DNA of 53,707 bases from Methanolacinia paynteri (GCF_000784355.1 NZ_KN360943.1:93654-147360), one strand, 5' to 3'; positions 32,371 through 42,105 are shown, counted from the first letter of the stretch. Translations and numbers: made by a program. Notes: a model not told the origin generated them from the sequence alone.

Positions 32371-33162
32371 ATGGCAGTTAATCAGTCGCAGGTAGATCAT
32401 ATATTATCAACCGCATCTGCTGATGATCCGGAAGTTAAACTTCAAAACCTTCAGGATGAAGTTGATCTCCTAAAAAAATCCGTAAAAAAACTCCTCATCG
32501 ACTTACGTGAAAGGATGAACGAAATGGATAACCCTTTCATTGTGGCGCCTAATCTTCCCCCATTAGCCGAACTGCCTGAAAAAAAGGTTGAAGAACTTCC
32601 TGAACCATTTGAAGAAGAAAAAGGAGACCCTGATATTAAAGAAATAACGGATATCAAATCAGCAGACACCGAATCCGCTTTGGAAGCAAAGGAAGAGATC
32701 CTTTCAAACCTCCATGAGAGATTTGAAGATATAAGGACAATGGCCCAGCCGGTACCGGCTGGAACAAACCCGGCCGAGAGACCCAGGCTGCAAAAATTAC
32801 ACCAATTGTTCGAGTGGATCTCCAGGATGGTAAAGAAATACGGCCATGACCGCCTGGAGATCATGACAGGAACTTATCATGAAATGGGATATATCAGCGA
32901 TGATGCCTATAGGCAGATAAATGAAATAGCCAGATTAATGCCGGAATCCATCGGGGAGTTTCATGAAATCAGTTCAGAGGAGTTTGTATCCGAGCTTTAC
33001 CTTCTAAACAGAATATTAATACCTGAGGATTCCTCACTGGACAGGGAGATGATAGAAGTAATAATGGAGAAGAAAGAAACTGAAGTAATTGAGACAAAGA
33101 AGGAATCAAAAGATGATTCCGGATATGAAGAGGACTGGATTGAACTCCTTGAGAAGGTTTGA
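32371..33162 (+). CDS. flaCE: FlaC/FlaE fusion archaellum protein
   Basis: 263 residues. The N-terminal part (about 15-60) is the coiled-coil FlaC segment (LQNLQDEVDLLKKSVKKLL). An acidic Pro-rich linker follows. The C-terminal FlaD/E domain (about 135-215) carries the conserved RLQKLHQLFEWISRMV, KYGHDRLEIMTGTYHEMGYI and NEIARLMPE motifs. FlaC/D/E proteins form the cytoplasmic ring-like part of the euryarchaeal archaellum motor and receive the chemotaxis signal through CheF. Fusion of C and E is typical of halophiles and Methanomicrobiales. First gene of the motor operon. Confidence 0.88.
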   Translation: MAVNQSQVDHILSTASADDPEVKLQNLQDEVDLLKKSVKKLLIDLRERMNEMDNPFIVAPNLPPLAELPEKKVEELPEPFEEEKGDPDIKEITDIKSADTESALEAKEEILSNLHERFEDIRTMAQPVPAGTNPAERPRLQKLHQLFEWISRMVKKYGHDRLEIMTGTYHEMGYISDDAYRQINEIARLMPESIGEFHEISSEEFVSELYLLNRILIPEDSSLDREMIEVIMEKKETEVIETKKESKDDSGYEEDWIELLEKV

Positions 33163-33173
33163 AGTGTTTTTAA

Positions 33174-33683
33174 ATGTCCAGTGAAACATTTGCGACGGCA
33201 ATATTCCTGATTACAGCCATAGTTGCAGCAGCTGTATTAATAAATGCTTTTTTCCCGATAATTTACCAGGCCTCATCTACATTCTCCGAATCATCCCAAT
33301 CTGCTGACGAACGCTTGCGTACAGAGGTCAAAGTAATCAATACATATGCAAACCATTCATCGGATCCAAATGCGGAAGTCTGGATCAAAAATATAGGATC
33401 TGCGAGGATTGCAAAGAACGACATCGATGTATCCGACGTATTCTTTGGCCAGGAGGGTGATTTCGAGTATCTCTTACTTGATCTTTCGGGAACTGTCGAT
33501 GACGGAGAATGGAGTTACACCGTTCTGGAAGATACTGTCAATGACTACTGGGACCCCAGGGAAACTCTGCGGATTGATATAAACAGCAACAAAATTCCAG
33601 GCACCAGTGGCCAGTATGTCTATTTCCAGTTTGTACTCCCTTCCGGCGTATCGGTAGCTAAAACATTTACAACGAGTGGTTAA
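33174..33683 (+). CDS. flaG: Archaellum stator-type protein FlaG
   Basis: 169 residues. One N-terminal membrane helix (about 6-30, TFATAIFLITAIVAAAVLINAF) is followed by a beta-rich pseudoperiplasmic domain with AEVWIKNIGSARI, the archaellin-like beta-sandwich. The SSET...A start and the KNIG motif fit FlaG rather than FlaF; the order G-F is the reverse of Methanococcus. With FlaF it anchors the rotating filament to the S-layer. The stop is one base before the GTG of flaF. FlaF/FlaG naming between the two genes is the less certain part. Confidence 0.72.
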   Translation: MSSETFATAIFLITAIVAAAVLINAFFPIIYQASSTFSESSQSADERLRTEVKVINTYANHSSDPNAEVWIKNIGSARIAKNDIDVSDVFFGQEGDFEYLLLDLSGTVDDGEWSYTVLEDTVNDYWDPRETLRIDINSNKIPGTSGQYVYFQFVLPSGVSVAKTFTTSG

Positions 33684-33684
33684 T

Positions 33685-34158
33685 GTGGCCAGTGCGTCTT
33701 TAGTTGCAACAGCCTTTGCTTTGATAATGCTGATAATAACAGCATATTTTCTGGTAGGGGTCGTATTAACGACAGCCGAGGTTGTATCAACCGCACAGGC
33801 GGATCAGATTAACCAACAGGAAGAAAGGGTCAGGACCGCTATAAATATCAATAACACCTCAATCGAGTCAGGATCAATAATATACGCAGAAATCGAAAAT
33901 ATGGGGAGTGTTGTCATATCAGACATTAAATATATGGATGTCTATACAATTAATGGTAAGTCCTCTCCAATATATTATTCTCAGGGTACAGGGACAGGTA
34001 CCTGGAGTAAAATATCAATAGAACCGGATATTATTAATCCGGGACAATGGGATCCGAAAGAAGTAATGAACATTTCAGTAACCTACCCCGGAAGTGATCC
34101 CCCTGTCTGGATCCAGGTGACAACGCCGAACGGGATATCGGATTCAACATATATATAA
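33685..34158 (+). CDS. flaF: Archaellum stator-type protein FlaF
   Basis: About 157 residues from the GTG at 33685, giving MASASLVATAFALIML; a GTG at 33676 overlapping flaG is possible. One N-terminal membrane helix is followed by a charged linker (ADQINQQEERVRTAININ) and a beta-sandwich with IIYAEIENMGSVVISDIKYMDVY. FlaF binds the S-layer and serves as a stator with FlaG. The gene has almost no spacing from flaG and ends just before flaH. Confidence 0.72.
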   Translation: MASASLVATAFALIMLIITAYFLVGVVLTTAEVVSTAQADQINQQEERVRTAININNTSIESGSIIYAEIENMGSVVISDIKYMDVYTINGKSSPIYYSQGTGTGTWSKISIEPDIINPGQWDPKEVMNISVTYPGSDPPVWIQVTTPNGISDSTYI

Positions 34159-34170
34159 AAGGTGATCATA

Positions 34171-34917
34171 TTGGGAGATTCAGAAAAAAAATCGCTGGGT
34201 GACCTCCTTGGCGGAGAGGAAAGGGAGATCCTCTCTACAGGAAACCCCGAGATCGACAAAAAACTTGCAGACGGTTTGCCCCTTCAGTCCCTGACATTAA
34301 TTGAAGGAGAGAATGATACCGGCAAGAGTGTCATAACGCAACAGATTATCTGGGGAGCCATGAAAGCCAGCCTGAATGTCGATCTTTATACATCTGAAAA
34401 TACCTCAAAAAGTTTCCTGAACCAGATGCAATCAATGAGTCTGGACATCTCCGATTATTATGCCTGGGGTTATCTCAAGATCTATCCTATGCATACGATA
34501 GGTTTTGAATGGGGGGAGGATGAGATGAGCGGAATCCTGAAAAGGATCATTGCCAAAATCAGAAATAGCGACGCTGATGTCATAGTAGTCGATTCATTAA
34601 CGCTTCTGACAGAATCCACATCCCAGACCGACCTTCTGGCCTTCCTTACAAGTTGCAAAAACCTTGTAGACCATGGAAAGACAATTCTGATTACTCTTCA
34701 TACATATGCATTCGAAGAGGATACACTTGTCCGTATAAGATCAATCTGCGATGCACATTTATTCATGAAAAAGGCCCTTGTCGGAGATAAATATGTCATG
34801 GTTATGGAAGTCGTAAAGGTCAGGGGTGCACGGAAAACCACAGGCAATCTGGTTTCATTCGAGGTGCATCCCGGATACGGAATGAAGATTATTCCGATCT
34901 CCAGCGCGAGAGTCTGA
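34171..34917 (+). CDS. flaH: Archaellum RecA/KaiC-like protein FlaH
   Basis: About 248 residues. The TTG at 34171 is preferred because GGTGAT lies four bases upstream and the product then begins MGDSEKKSLGD; GTG at 34162 overlaps that site. Walker A is GENDTGKS at about 48-55 and Walker B is VIVVDSLTLL at about 138-147. FlaH binds ATP, usually without strong hydrolysis, and forms a ring under FlaI to regulate the motor. It has the expected family length and sits next to FlaI and FlaJ. Confidence 0.9.
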   Translation: MGDSEKKSLGDLLGGEEREILSTGNPEIDKKLADGLPLQSLTLIEGENDTGKSVITQQIIWGAMKASLNVDLYTSENTSKSFLNQMQSMSLDISDYYAWGYLKIYPMHTIGFEWGEDEMSGILKRIIAKIRNSDADVIVVDSLTLLTESTSQTDLLAFLTSCKNLVDHGKTILITLHTYAFEEDTLVRIRSICDAHLFMKKALVGDKYVMVMEVVKVRGARKTTGNLVSFEVHPGYGMKIIPISSARV

Positions 34918-34938
34918 AGATTAAAGGGGATTTAACAG

Positions 34939-36798
34939 ATGGGTGCTCTAAGTGCAAATATAAACCTGCCATTCCAGCCTGAAGAAGTAGACGAGGAAGA
35001 GGATATCTATTCCAACTATGAATCTTCCTCTCTTTTCAGGATGCTTCCTGCAAATGCCAAGGAGTACGTAGCAAAAAGCCCCCATCTTCTCGAATATCTC
35101 CAGATGTTTCCTGTGAACCTTTATGGGATTCCCCTCTTCTTCTCCGAATTAAAGAGAGAAGTAAAAAGCATGGAAAACCCGAACATCATCTACCCCGTTG
35201 ATGAATTCACCTTTATTCATATCTTCCCCGATCAGGACGATGTCAGAAACTTTTACATTCCAATTGAACCGTCCTTCATGCATACTGTAGCAGAAGCAAT
35301 GCCGATAATCGAGAAAAAGATGGTTGACATTATTGATGCTCTCGAAGAGGACCCTGTTACCGAAGAAGAAAGAACTGAGGTACTGAAGAAGGTTTTAAAG
35401 GAAATAATTTATGTTAAAAAACCGGACGAGTCCTTGGACGATATAACCGCTCTTGAAGGAGGAGATACCGGAGTCAAAGACAAAATCGTCAAATTTTTAA
35501 ATACCGATTTTTCAGCCAAAACCGATAAAAAAAACCTTGAAAAACATAACGTCAAAGAAACTCCCGATGGGAAAGTGATCCTGACGCTGGCAGAATACAG
35601 GTCCATAGAGTATCTCCTGATTCGTGATAAAATCGATATGGGAATTTTGAAGCCATTTCTATCCGACCCCTATATTGAAGATATTACCTGTGATGGTGTC
35701 GGGCCGATATTTATAGAGCACAAGATCTTCAAAGGACTTAAATCCGTTGTTGAATTTACCAATTCGGATGAGATCGATGATTTTGTAATAAAGATGGCCG
35801 AACGAATCAAAAGGCCGATAACATACAGGAATCCTATTGTCGACGCCACCCTCCCTGACGGCTCGCGTATCAACATAGTCTACGGTACCGAGGTCTCAAA
35901 GCACGGCAGTAATTTTACGATTCGTAAATTTGCAGAAGAGCCTGCAAGTATTCTCCAGTTGATCGAATGGAAGACGACCGACTATATGGTTGCCGGCTAC
36001 CTGTGGATGTGCATCGAGTTCGGAATGTCGCTATTCATGAGCGGTGAGACTGCGAGCGGAAAAACGACAAGTCTCAACGCACTTACGGCATTCATTGCCC
36101 CTGAAAGCAAGATCGTTACAATTGAGGATACCCCTGAACTTACCGTACCTCATAAAAACTGGACAAGACAGGTCTCCAAAGGGAAAGGAAAAGGTGAAGG
36201 AGGAGAGGGAGAAGTCACGATGTTCGACCTTCTTCGTGCCGCTCTTCGTCAGAGGCCGAACTATATCCTTGTCGGAGAAATTCGTGGTTCGGAAGGAGCG
36301 GTCGCATTCGGAGCAATGCAGACCGGCCACCCTGTCATGAGCACTTTCCACGCGGCATCCGTCGAAAAACTGATACAGCGTCTCTGCAGTGATCCGATCA
36401 ATATTCCAATGACGCACGTAGACAACCTAAACCTTGTCATTATCCAGAGTGCCGTTACAAGGCCGAACGGTGATAAAGTCAGGAGGATGCTCAGCATCAA
36501 CGAACTGGTAGGCTACGATCCGGATACGAAAGGGTTTTCATTCATCGCCATGTTTGTCTGGAACCCGACAACCGACGAATTTGAATTCCCGGGGAAAGGG
36601 AGCAGCTACCTGCTGGAGAACAAGATCGCCACGATGCTCGGTGTACCTGAACACAAAAGGTCCGAGATCTATTTCGAAGTAGAGAAAAGGGCACGAGTCC
36701 TCCAGAGACTGCATAAGGCAGGATATGTCGGTTTTTGGGATCTGTATCATATGATGACAAAAGTCAAAAAGCAGGGCCTCCTGAAGATCGATATTTAG
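34939..36798 (+). CDS. flaI: Archaellum motor ATPase FlaI
   Basis: 619 residues, a type IV secretion/pilus ATPase. The acidic N-terminal part (1-180) is longer than in crenarchaeal FlaI. The catalytic half has Walker A SGETASGKTT at about 367-376, an Asp-box region, a basic Lys/Gly-rich insert (SKGKGKGEGGEGE) near 413-425, Walker B ILVGEIRG at about 442-449, and a His box including MQTGHPVMSTFHA. It powers both assembly and rotation. It works on the platform FlaJ, encoded nine bases downstream. Confidence 0.92.
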   Translation: MGALSANINLPFQPEEVDEEEDIYSNYESSSLFRMLPANAKEYVAKSPHLLEYLQMFPVNLYGIPLFFSELKREVKSMENPNIIYPVDEFTFIHIFPDQDDVRNFYIPIEPSFMHTVAEAMPIIEKKMVDIIDALEEDPVTEEERTEVLKKVLKEIIYVKKPDESLDDITALEGGDTGVKDKIVKFLNTDFSAKTDKKNLEKHNVKETPDGKVILTLAEYRSIEYLLIRDKIDMGILKPFLSDPYIEDITCDGVGPIFIEHKIFKGLKSVVEFTNSDEIDDFVIKMAERIKRPITYRNPIVDATLPDGSRINIVYGTEVSKHGSNFTIRKFAEEPASILQLIEWKTTDYMVAGYLWMCIEFGMSLFMSGETASGKTTSLNALTAFIAPESKIVTIEDTPELTVPHKNWTRQVSKGKGKGEGGEGEVTMFDLLRAALRQRPNYILVGEIRGSEGAVAFGAMQTGHPVMSTFHAASVEKLIQRLCSDPINIPMTHVDNLNLVIIQSAVTRPNGDKVRRMLSINELVGYDPDTKGFSFIAMFVWNPTTDEFEFPGKGSSYLLENKIATMLGVPEHKRSEIYFEVEKRARVLQRLHKAGYVGFWDLYHMMTKVKKQGLLKIDI

Positions 36799-36807
36799 GC
36801 AGCAAAC

Positions 36808-38406
36808 ATGTTCGAAAGCACTATAGAGAATCTCAGGGAAAAGAACGGGGGAAAACTGCCATTTGAAGATACTTTGGGAGATCTGTTCAAAAAAATAAAC
36901 GATATCAGAGATAACAAGAAAATGGGAAATGATCTCCTTTTCATGATCACTTATATGGCATCGATTATTCATGCCAATGTTTCAAGACCGGAGATTTTTG
37001 CATATACTGCCGAAAGAAAAGAATACCTGCCCTCAAAAGCTATGAAAAGAGTGGAGTGTTTTGTCAAGAGGTGGAATTACAGTTATGCCGAAGCACTCCT
37101 TCTCGTAGCAGATCGCGTAAGAAATAAGATGCTCGAGAGCCTGTTCAACAGGTTCGGAAACTCCATCGAATCGGGTGTTCCTGATGAAGAATTCCTTACT
37201 TCGGAGCTTGGGACTGTCAGAAATGTCTATAGGAACCATTTCGAACAGGGTATCGAGATGCTGAAAAAATGGGGCGACGCATATATCGCACTTATGCTTT
37301 CTGCAACCATTGTAAGCATTATTATCATGGTCTCGGTTGCGATCTACGCCCCCGACGATCTCGAATCAACCCTCAACTCATCTTATTTCCTGACAATAGG
37401 GGTCTCCGCCTTCGGCCTGATTACAATGTATAAATCAATCCCCGACGATCAGAAAGCACACGGACTTGAAGACGGCGGCAGTTATGAACAGAACCTGATC
37501 GCAAAATTCGAACGGATTATTATCCCTGTAACTCTCCTGATTTCAATTATAATGCTTTTCCTTGGTATCAATTTTGGTGTTATCTGCATCCTAGTTGGGC
37601 TTATGCTCGGACCGATTGGTTACCTTGGATTTAAAGACGATCAAAATATCATAGCAAGGGATGAAGATTTCACTGTATTCATCAGGGGGTTGGGAGCAAT
37701 CATGGGGGGTATGGGCATGACTGTAGGACCTGCTATGTCAGAGGTCGACAGGAAATCACTTTCTGTACTCGGACCGTTTATAGACGGAGTTTATTCAAAA
37801 CTCAACCTTGGTCTTGATGAAAAACTCGTATGGACCAGATTTATAAAAGACTGTGGAAGCAACCTGATCTATAAATATCTGGGAATCTTTCGCGATTCGG
37901 TAGATCTTGGTGCGGGACCTTCGGAGGTATCACAGATCGTAAGCGGATCGATGCTCGAACAAACACTCCTAAGGCAGAAACGTGAGATGCTCGCCACGAG
38001 CTTTATTGTTCTGCTCATACCCATGCATATAGCGATGATTGCCATCTTCACTTTCCTGTACAGCATCCTCATTACTATGTCACGTGCAATCACGAGCGTT
38101 ATGACAACATTTACTGATACTGCTGCCGCCCTGAGTTCGTCCACATCCTCCCTGGGAGGATCAATGGTCAGTTCTATAAACATCTTTACTAATTTTCCCG
38201 AAGATAAAATGCAGACTTTCCTGATAATTAGTATAATGATTATCACCATAGCAAACATTCTTGCAGGAAAAATCGTTAAAGGAGGTCACCGATCAATGCT
38301 GTACTTTTTCGGAAGCATTTTAATTGGTCTGACGGGAATAATATATATAGTAACTCCGGTAATAGTAGCGGCTTTATTTACAATCCCAGGATTTGAGGCG
38401 ATTTAA
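36808..38406 (+). CDS. flaJ: Archaellum membrane platform FlaJ
   Basis: 532 residues. Two T2SSF-like cytoplasmic domains alternate with membrane bundles. Hydrophobic segments lie at about 160-180, 190-205, 235-280, 390-425 and 470-530. A conserved charged cytoplasmic loop (PAMSEVDRKSL, FIRGLGAIMGG) separates them. FlaJ is the only polytopic membrane protein of the archaellum and couples FlaI to the filament. The last base of its stop is the first base of the next ATG (TAATG), so the following unknown gene is translationally coupled. Confidence 0.92.
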   Translation: MFESTIENLREKNGGKLPFEDTLGDLFKKINDIRDNKKMGNDLLFMITYMASIIHANVSRPEIFAYTAERKEYLPSKAMKRVECFVKRWNYSYAEALLLVADRVRNKMLESLFNRFGNSIESGVPDEEFLTSELGTVRNVYRNHFEQGIEMLKKWGDAYIALMLSATIVSIIIMVSVAIYAPDDLESTLNSSYFLTIGVSAFGLITMYKSIPDDQKAHGLEDGGSYEQNLIAKFERIIIPVTLLISIIMLFLGINFGVICILVGLMLGPIGYLGFKDDQNIIARDEDFTVFIRGLGAIMGGMGMTVGPAMSEVDRKSLSVLGPFIDGVYSKLNLGLDEKLVWTRFIKDCGSNLIYKYLGIFRDSVDLGAGPSEVSQIVSGSMLEQTLLRQKREMLATSFIVLLIPMHIAMIAIFTFLYSILITMSRAITSVMTTFTDTAAALSSSTSSLGGSMVSSINIFTNFPEDKMQTFLIISIMIITIANILAGKIVKGGHRSMLYFFGSILIGLTGIIYIVTPVIVAALFTIPGFEAI

Positions 38407-39785
38407 TGGTTTCTATGAACGACTCCACAAGAAGACTGATAATGATGCTGACCATAATTTTTGCAGGGACAGCAGTAACATTTCTTGAATTAAGCCCAAT
38501 CCTCGTATTCCTGATATCCATTATAATCGGGGTTGTGATGCTCTTCGGACTTAATATCCTATCCTTTGAAGAACTGAAAGAGGATATTTTATCATTCAAA
38601 GAAAGACTCAATCAACCTATATCCCTTAAAAAATCCAAAACCGATAAAAAAACCGGAGATCTGAAAAGTAGTCCAAAGAAAAAGAAGGAAACTGATACAA
38701 AAAGCAATAAAGATAAGAAAAAAAGAGAGATTCCTTTCTCCGGCCTTATTGAAAAACTGCCATTTAAAAAAGAGAAGAAGGAAAAATCCGAAGGAACTCC
38801 GGATAAAAAATCCCCATTCTCAGGACTGTTTTCCAAAATAAAATCAAAAGACGGCAAGGATGATAAAACCAAAAAAATTGATGAACTGCTTGATAAAACG
38901 ATAAACGAACCTGTAGTCGGGCCTGGCAAAACAGAAGATTCTGCCGTAGCGGCGGCTGAAGTAGGCGAGGATGATTTTTCTGATTTCGACGATCTGGACC
39001 TGGGGCTTGAAGATGAAGATTCGGATTTCGGATTAGGAGATGGGGGCGAGATCCCGGAACCTGAAAGCAAAAGTGCTTCGGCTGCTGCAGGCATGGAGGA
39101 GGACATACCCGACTCGGCAATCGCCGAAATTCTTGCCAAGGAAGGTATAGAATTCGATCTCGAATCAGATGACGAATTCCCTGAACTTTCTGGGGATGAA
39201 GATAGCGCAGAACCTGATAAGGAGAGCGGCAGGAAGGGATTGAGTGATTTCGACGAACTTGACAGTGATGTTTCAGGACTTGATCTTGAAGACGAGGAGA
39301 TGGATGAATTCGATCAGATTGACCTCGACGAAATAGAGCCCGAAGAGGATCTGGATTTCGAAGAGGAGGAGGATTCTATAGAGATCGGAGATTCAGAGGA
39401 AGAAACACAGGAAGTAGTAGTTGCTCCCCCGGAAGAATCGGACGATCTATTCGCCGCTCCGCCTAAGGAATGGTCGCAAACCAAACAGGGTGCGGGTTCT
39501 GAAGAATTACCTGTAGACGAACCATTATCACTCTCCTTTGGCAGCGGAGGAGGTGGACTGGATGATGACGATCTCTTCGCAATGCTCAAGGCTGATACGA
39601 AAAAAGCGGTTGTCGTTCAGGAACTCAGTCTTGTCAGGGATTTAAAGGATACTAATGTAGACAGCACAGAACTGGTAGATGAACTGCAATCTGTACTCTA
39701 CGGTCTGGGAGTAAAGGTTGAAAAGATTGATGGTGAAGGAAATTCAAAACCTGAACATATAAATGAAGATGAATCCGGGGTTTGA
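38406..39785 (+). CDS. Archaellum-linked acidic membrane-anchored protein, unknown
   Basis: 459 residues from the ATG at 38406 (an internal ATG at 38415 is possible). Two membrane helices (about 10-28 and 31-51) are followed by a Lys-rich stretch (55-160). A long, strongly acidic, low-complexity region (about 180-355) has many DLDL, DFDDLD and EEEED runs. A short folded C-terminal segment of about 70 residues (DDDLFAMLKADTKKAVVVQE...LYGLGVKVEKI) closes the protein. No known domain was recognised. The overlap with flaJ and the position before cheF indicate a role at the motor-chemotaxis interface. It could be an anchor or scaffold, or a regulator. Disorder suggests flexible reach from the membrane. 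Confidence 0.7.
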   Translation: MVSMNDSTRRLIMMLTIIFAGTAVTFLELSPILVFLISIIIGVVMLFGLNILSFEELKEDILSFKERLNQPISLKKSKTDKKTGDLKSSPKKKKETDTKSNKDKKKREIPFSGLIEKLPFKKEKKEKSEGTPDKKSPFSGLFSKIKSKDGKDDKTKKIDELLDKTINEPVVGPGKTEDSAVAAAEVGEDDFSDFDDLDLGLEDEDSDFGLGDGGEIPEPESKSASAAAGMEEDIPDSAIAEILAKEGIEFDLESDDEFPELSGDEDSAEPDKESGRKGLSDFDELDSDVSGLDLEDEEMDEFDQIDLDEIEPEEDLDFEEEEDSIEIGDSEEETQEVVVAPPEESDDLFAAPPKEWSQTKQGAGSEELPVDEPLSLSFGSGGGGLDDDDLFAMLKADTKKAVVVQELSLVRDLKDTNVDSTELVDELQSVLYGLGVKVEKIDGEGNSKPEHINEDESGV

Positions 39786-39788
39786 ATA

Positions 39789-40598
39789 ATGACAGAGACT
39801 ACTTTAAAACAGGTCCCTGTAAAGATAGAACACGGCGGGAAATGGATATCTGCGAAAATCGGAGTTAACGAAGAGAGAATACTATTTCCTGACCCTATAT
39901 CTGCAGAAATAAAAATTAAGGCGATAGACGACCTTGAAGAAAAAAAGAATATTATCACGATCAGTACAAAAAAAGGAGAATCCTACAAGATTGCATCAAT
40001 CCCTAAAGTACTCCAGATATTGAAAAAGACAATAATCATGGGTTGTTCGGCATACAGGCTCATGGCATATTTCATGTCGCCCGCAATACGGGGGGGTGTC
40101 ATGGTAAGCAACGCCTCCTGGGAGAAAGGTGCAATTGCGGTTTTAAAAACAGGGATATGGTTCGTAAGCAAGAACAAGCAGATCTGCATACCTCTTGATG
40201 AAGTAACAGGAATCGAACTGACAAAAAGAGAAGTGCAGGGCAAAGACAATGATGTTGTACAGATTGTAAATATAGAAGACGAAGAGGTTGTAACGAGTTT
40301 CGTTCTCTGCCCCCTTACAACTCTCCAGATCCTGTTCAACTACCTGAAAGATGCCACGAAAGGTACCGAGGTAAGTGCAGGCGATGTGGATGATGTTTCT
40401 GCTCAGGTCGCAATGCTTGTATATTCAGGTATGGACTCCCATGCAATTGAAAAGATGGTGAATATTTCTCATAAGGAGATTGAAAAAATATACGACAAAC
40501 TCATCAAGCAGGGCCTTGTGGAAGTCGTCATGACAAGGCGTGAGGTCAAACTTACTACAAAGGGCGTAAGATTTGTAAATGAGGCAGTAAAGACATAA
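39789..40598 (+). CDS. cheF: Archaeal taxis protein CheF
   Basis: 269 residues. The N-terminal 180 residues form the CheF (DUF439) beta-rich domain, with WISAKIGVNEERILF, IPLDEVTGIELTKREVQ and FVLCPLTTLQILFNYL. The last 70 form a winged-helix-like end (SHAIEKMVNISHKEIEKIYDKLIKQGLVE...LTTKGVRF). CheF bridges phosphorylated CheY to FlaC/D/E in archaea. It starts four bases after the acidic protein gene, in the same operon. Its 3' end is followed by a T-run and a promoter region for cheY. Confidence 0.82.
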   Translation: MTETTLKQVPVKIEHGGKWISAKIGVNEERILFPDPISAEIKIKAIDDLEEKKNIITISTKKGESYKIASIPKVLQILKKTIIMGCSAYRLMAYFMSPAIRGGVMVSNASWEKGAIAVLKTGIWFVSKNKQICIPLDEVTGIELTKREVQGKDNDVVQIVNIEDEEVVTSFVLCPLTTLQILFNYLKDATKGTEVSAGDVDDVSAQVAMLVYSGMDSHAIEKMVNISHKEIEKIYDKLIKQGLVEVVMTRREVKLTTKGVRFVNEAVKT

Positions 40599-40699
40599 AT
40601 GTTTGCTTCAATCTCTTTTTTCGAAATATTTTTCCGATATAACCATGCATTTTTCGATAGTCTTAATAGCGGTTGTAGAAGAACTTATATTGATTCATA

Positions 40700-41062
40700 A
40701 TGGGAAGGATTTTAGTTGTAGATGATACCATGTTCATGAGAACACTATTGAAAAATATCCTCTTTTCAGGCTCTCATGATATCGTCGGCGAAGCTGAGAA
40801 CGGAGAAGAGGCTGTTGAAAAATACAAGAGCCTTAAACCTGATCTCGTCACGATGGACGTTGTAATGCCGAAGATGAACGGCATCGAAGCTTTAAAAGCA
40901 ATAATGGCTGAAGACCCTTCGGCCAAAGTAGTTATGTGCACCGCCGTGGGACAGGAACAGATGGTCAAACTTGCAATAAAATCCGGAGCAAAGGGCTATA
41001 TCGTGAAACCTTTCCAGGCTCCAAAGGTATTGGAAGAAGTGAACAACGTATTGAATTCATAA
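40700..41062 (+). CDS. cheY: Chemotaxis response regulator CheY
   Basis: 120 residues, a single receiver domain. Acidic pocket D8-D9, phosphoacceptor D53 (LVTMDVVMP), T81 and K103 (KPF) are all present. Phosphorylated by CheA, it acts on CheF and the archaellum switch. It has its own intergenic region upstream and begins the cheY-B-A-C-D run, with a gap of 16 bases to cheB. Confidence 0.93.
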   Translation: MGRILVVDDTMFMRTLLKNILFSGSHDIVGEAENGEEAVEKYKSLKPDLVTMDVVMPKMNGIEALKAIMAEDPSAKVVMCTAVGQEQMVKLAIKSGAKGYIVKPFQAPKVLEEVNNVLNS

Positions 41063-41078
41063 AAGCAATGACCGTTGT

Positions 41079-42101
41079 ATGATAAGAGTTCTTGTTATAG
41101 ATGATTCCGTATTTATGCGGACGGTCCTTACAGACCTGCTGGGCAGAGACCCTTCGATCGATGTAGTAGGTACGGCAGAGGATGGCAGAGATGCACTCAA
41201 AAAAATAGAGGACCTGTCTCCGGACGTAATCACACTGGATATCCAGATGCCGAACATGAACGGGATAGAGGTTTTGGAAGTACTCCAGTCCTTCGAAAAT
41301 CCTCCGAAAATCCTTATGCTTTCAACTCTGACTTCCAGGGATGCAGAACTGACCAAGAAAGGTCTGGATCTTGGTGCGGACGATTTCATGCTCAAACCTA
41401 AGAATCTCGGTAAAATCCGTGGAATCGAACAGGAACTCATATCTAAAATCAAGCATCTGATAACTATCCCTTCCATAACGGAAAAACCAAGGATTATCCA
41501 AAAGCCTGCAGAAAACCTTGTCATGATAGGATCTTCAGCAGGCGGTCCCCCGATGCTTGACTCGGTTGTATCTTCTTTAAAAGAAGATCTTAATGCAGCA
41601 GTGGTGATAACACAGCATATGCCTGCCGGCTTCACTGCATCCCTTGCCGAAAGACTGAACAGGATTTCGCCGCTTAAAGTCAAAGAGACGGAGAATGCCG
41701 AACTGCTTCAAATCGGATGCATATATGTTTCAAAAGGTGGTTTTCACACAATTATCTCCGCAAACCCTTTATCAAACGGAAAGATGGGCGGAAAAATTAC
41801 CCATTCGAAAGCTCCTCCTGTCCATGCGGTCAGACCTGCTGTTGACAAAACATTCGCCTCAGGGGCTAAAGTATTCGGAAAAAAGACCATGGGGGTAATA
41901 TTAAGCGGCATGGGAAGCGACGGAGGAGAAGGGATGGAATATATAAAAAATGCCGGCGGGCGAGCGATAGTCGTTAAAGAGGAGGACTGCCTTGTCTACG
42001 GCATGGCAAGGTCTGCACTCGAAAGAAACAGCGTAGACAAAGTATTGTCACTTAAATCAATTCCCAGGGATATATCGAAATATATAGCGTCAATAGAGTG
42101 A
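41079..42101 (+). CDS. cheB: Receptor methylesterase CheB
   Basis: 340 residues. The N-terminal receiver domain has D8-D9 and phosphoacceptor D54. The C-terminal esterase has its Ser in IGSSAGGP, His in TQHMPAGF and Asp in SGMGSDGG. It removes methyl groups or deamidates receptor glutamates for adaptation. It lies in the expected order before cheA. No cheR is seen in the window, so the methyltransferase gene is elsewhere. Confidence 0.93.
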   Translation: MIRVLVIDDSVFMRTVLTDLLGRDPSIDVVGTAEDGRDALKKIEDLSPDVITLDIQMPNMNGIEVLEVLQSFENPPKILMLSTLTSRDAELTKKGLDLGADDFMLKPKNLGKIRGIEQELISKIKHLITIPSITEKPRIIQKPAENLVMIGSSAGGPPMLDSVVSSLKEDLNAAVVITQHMPAGFTASLAERLNRISPLKVKETENAELLQIGCIYVSKGGFHTIISANPLSNGKMGGKITHSKAPPVHAVRPAVDKTFASGAKVFGKKTMGVILSGMGSDGGEGMEYIKNAGGRAIVVKEEDCLVYGMARSALERNSVDKVLSLKSIPRDISKYIASIE

Positions 42102-42105
42102 TTAC

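Noticed and set aside
38612-39139. Minus-strand frame of 175 codons, Ser-rich, opposite the acidic archaellum gene
   Set aside because: Ser/Pro runs are the antisense image of Asp/Glu/Lys codons; no ribosome site or motif.
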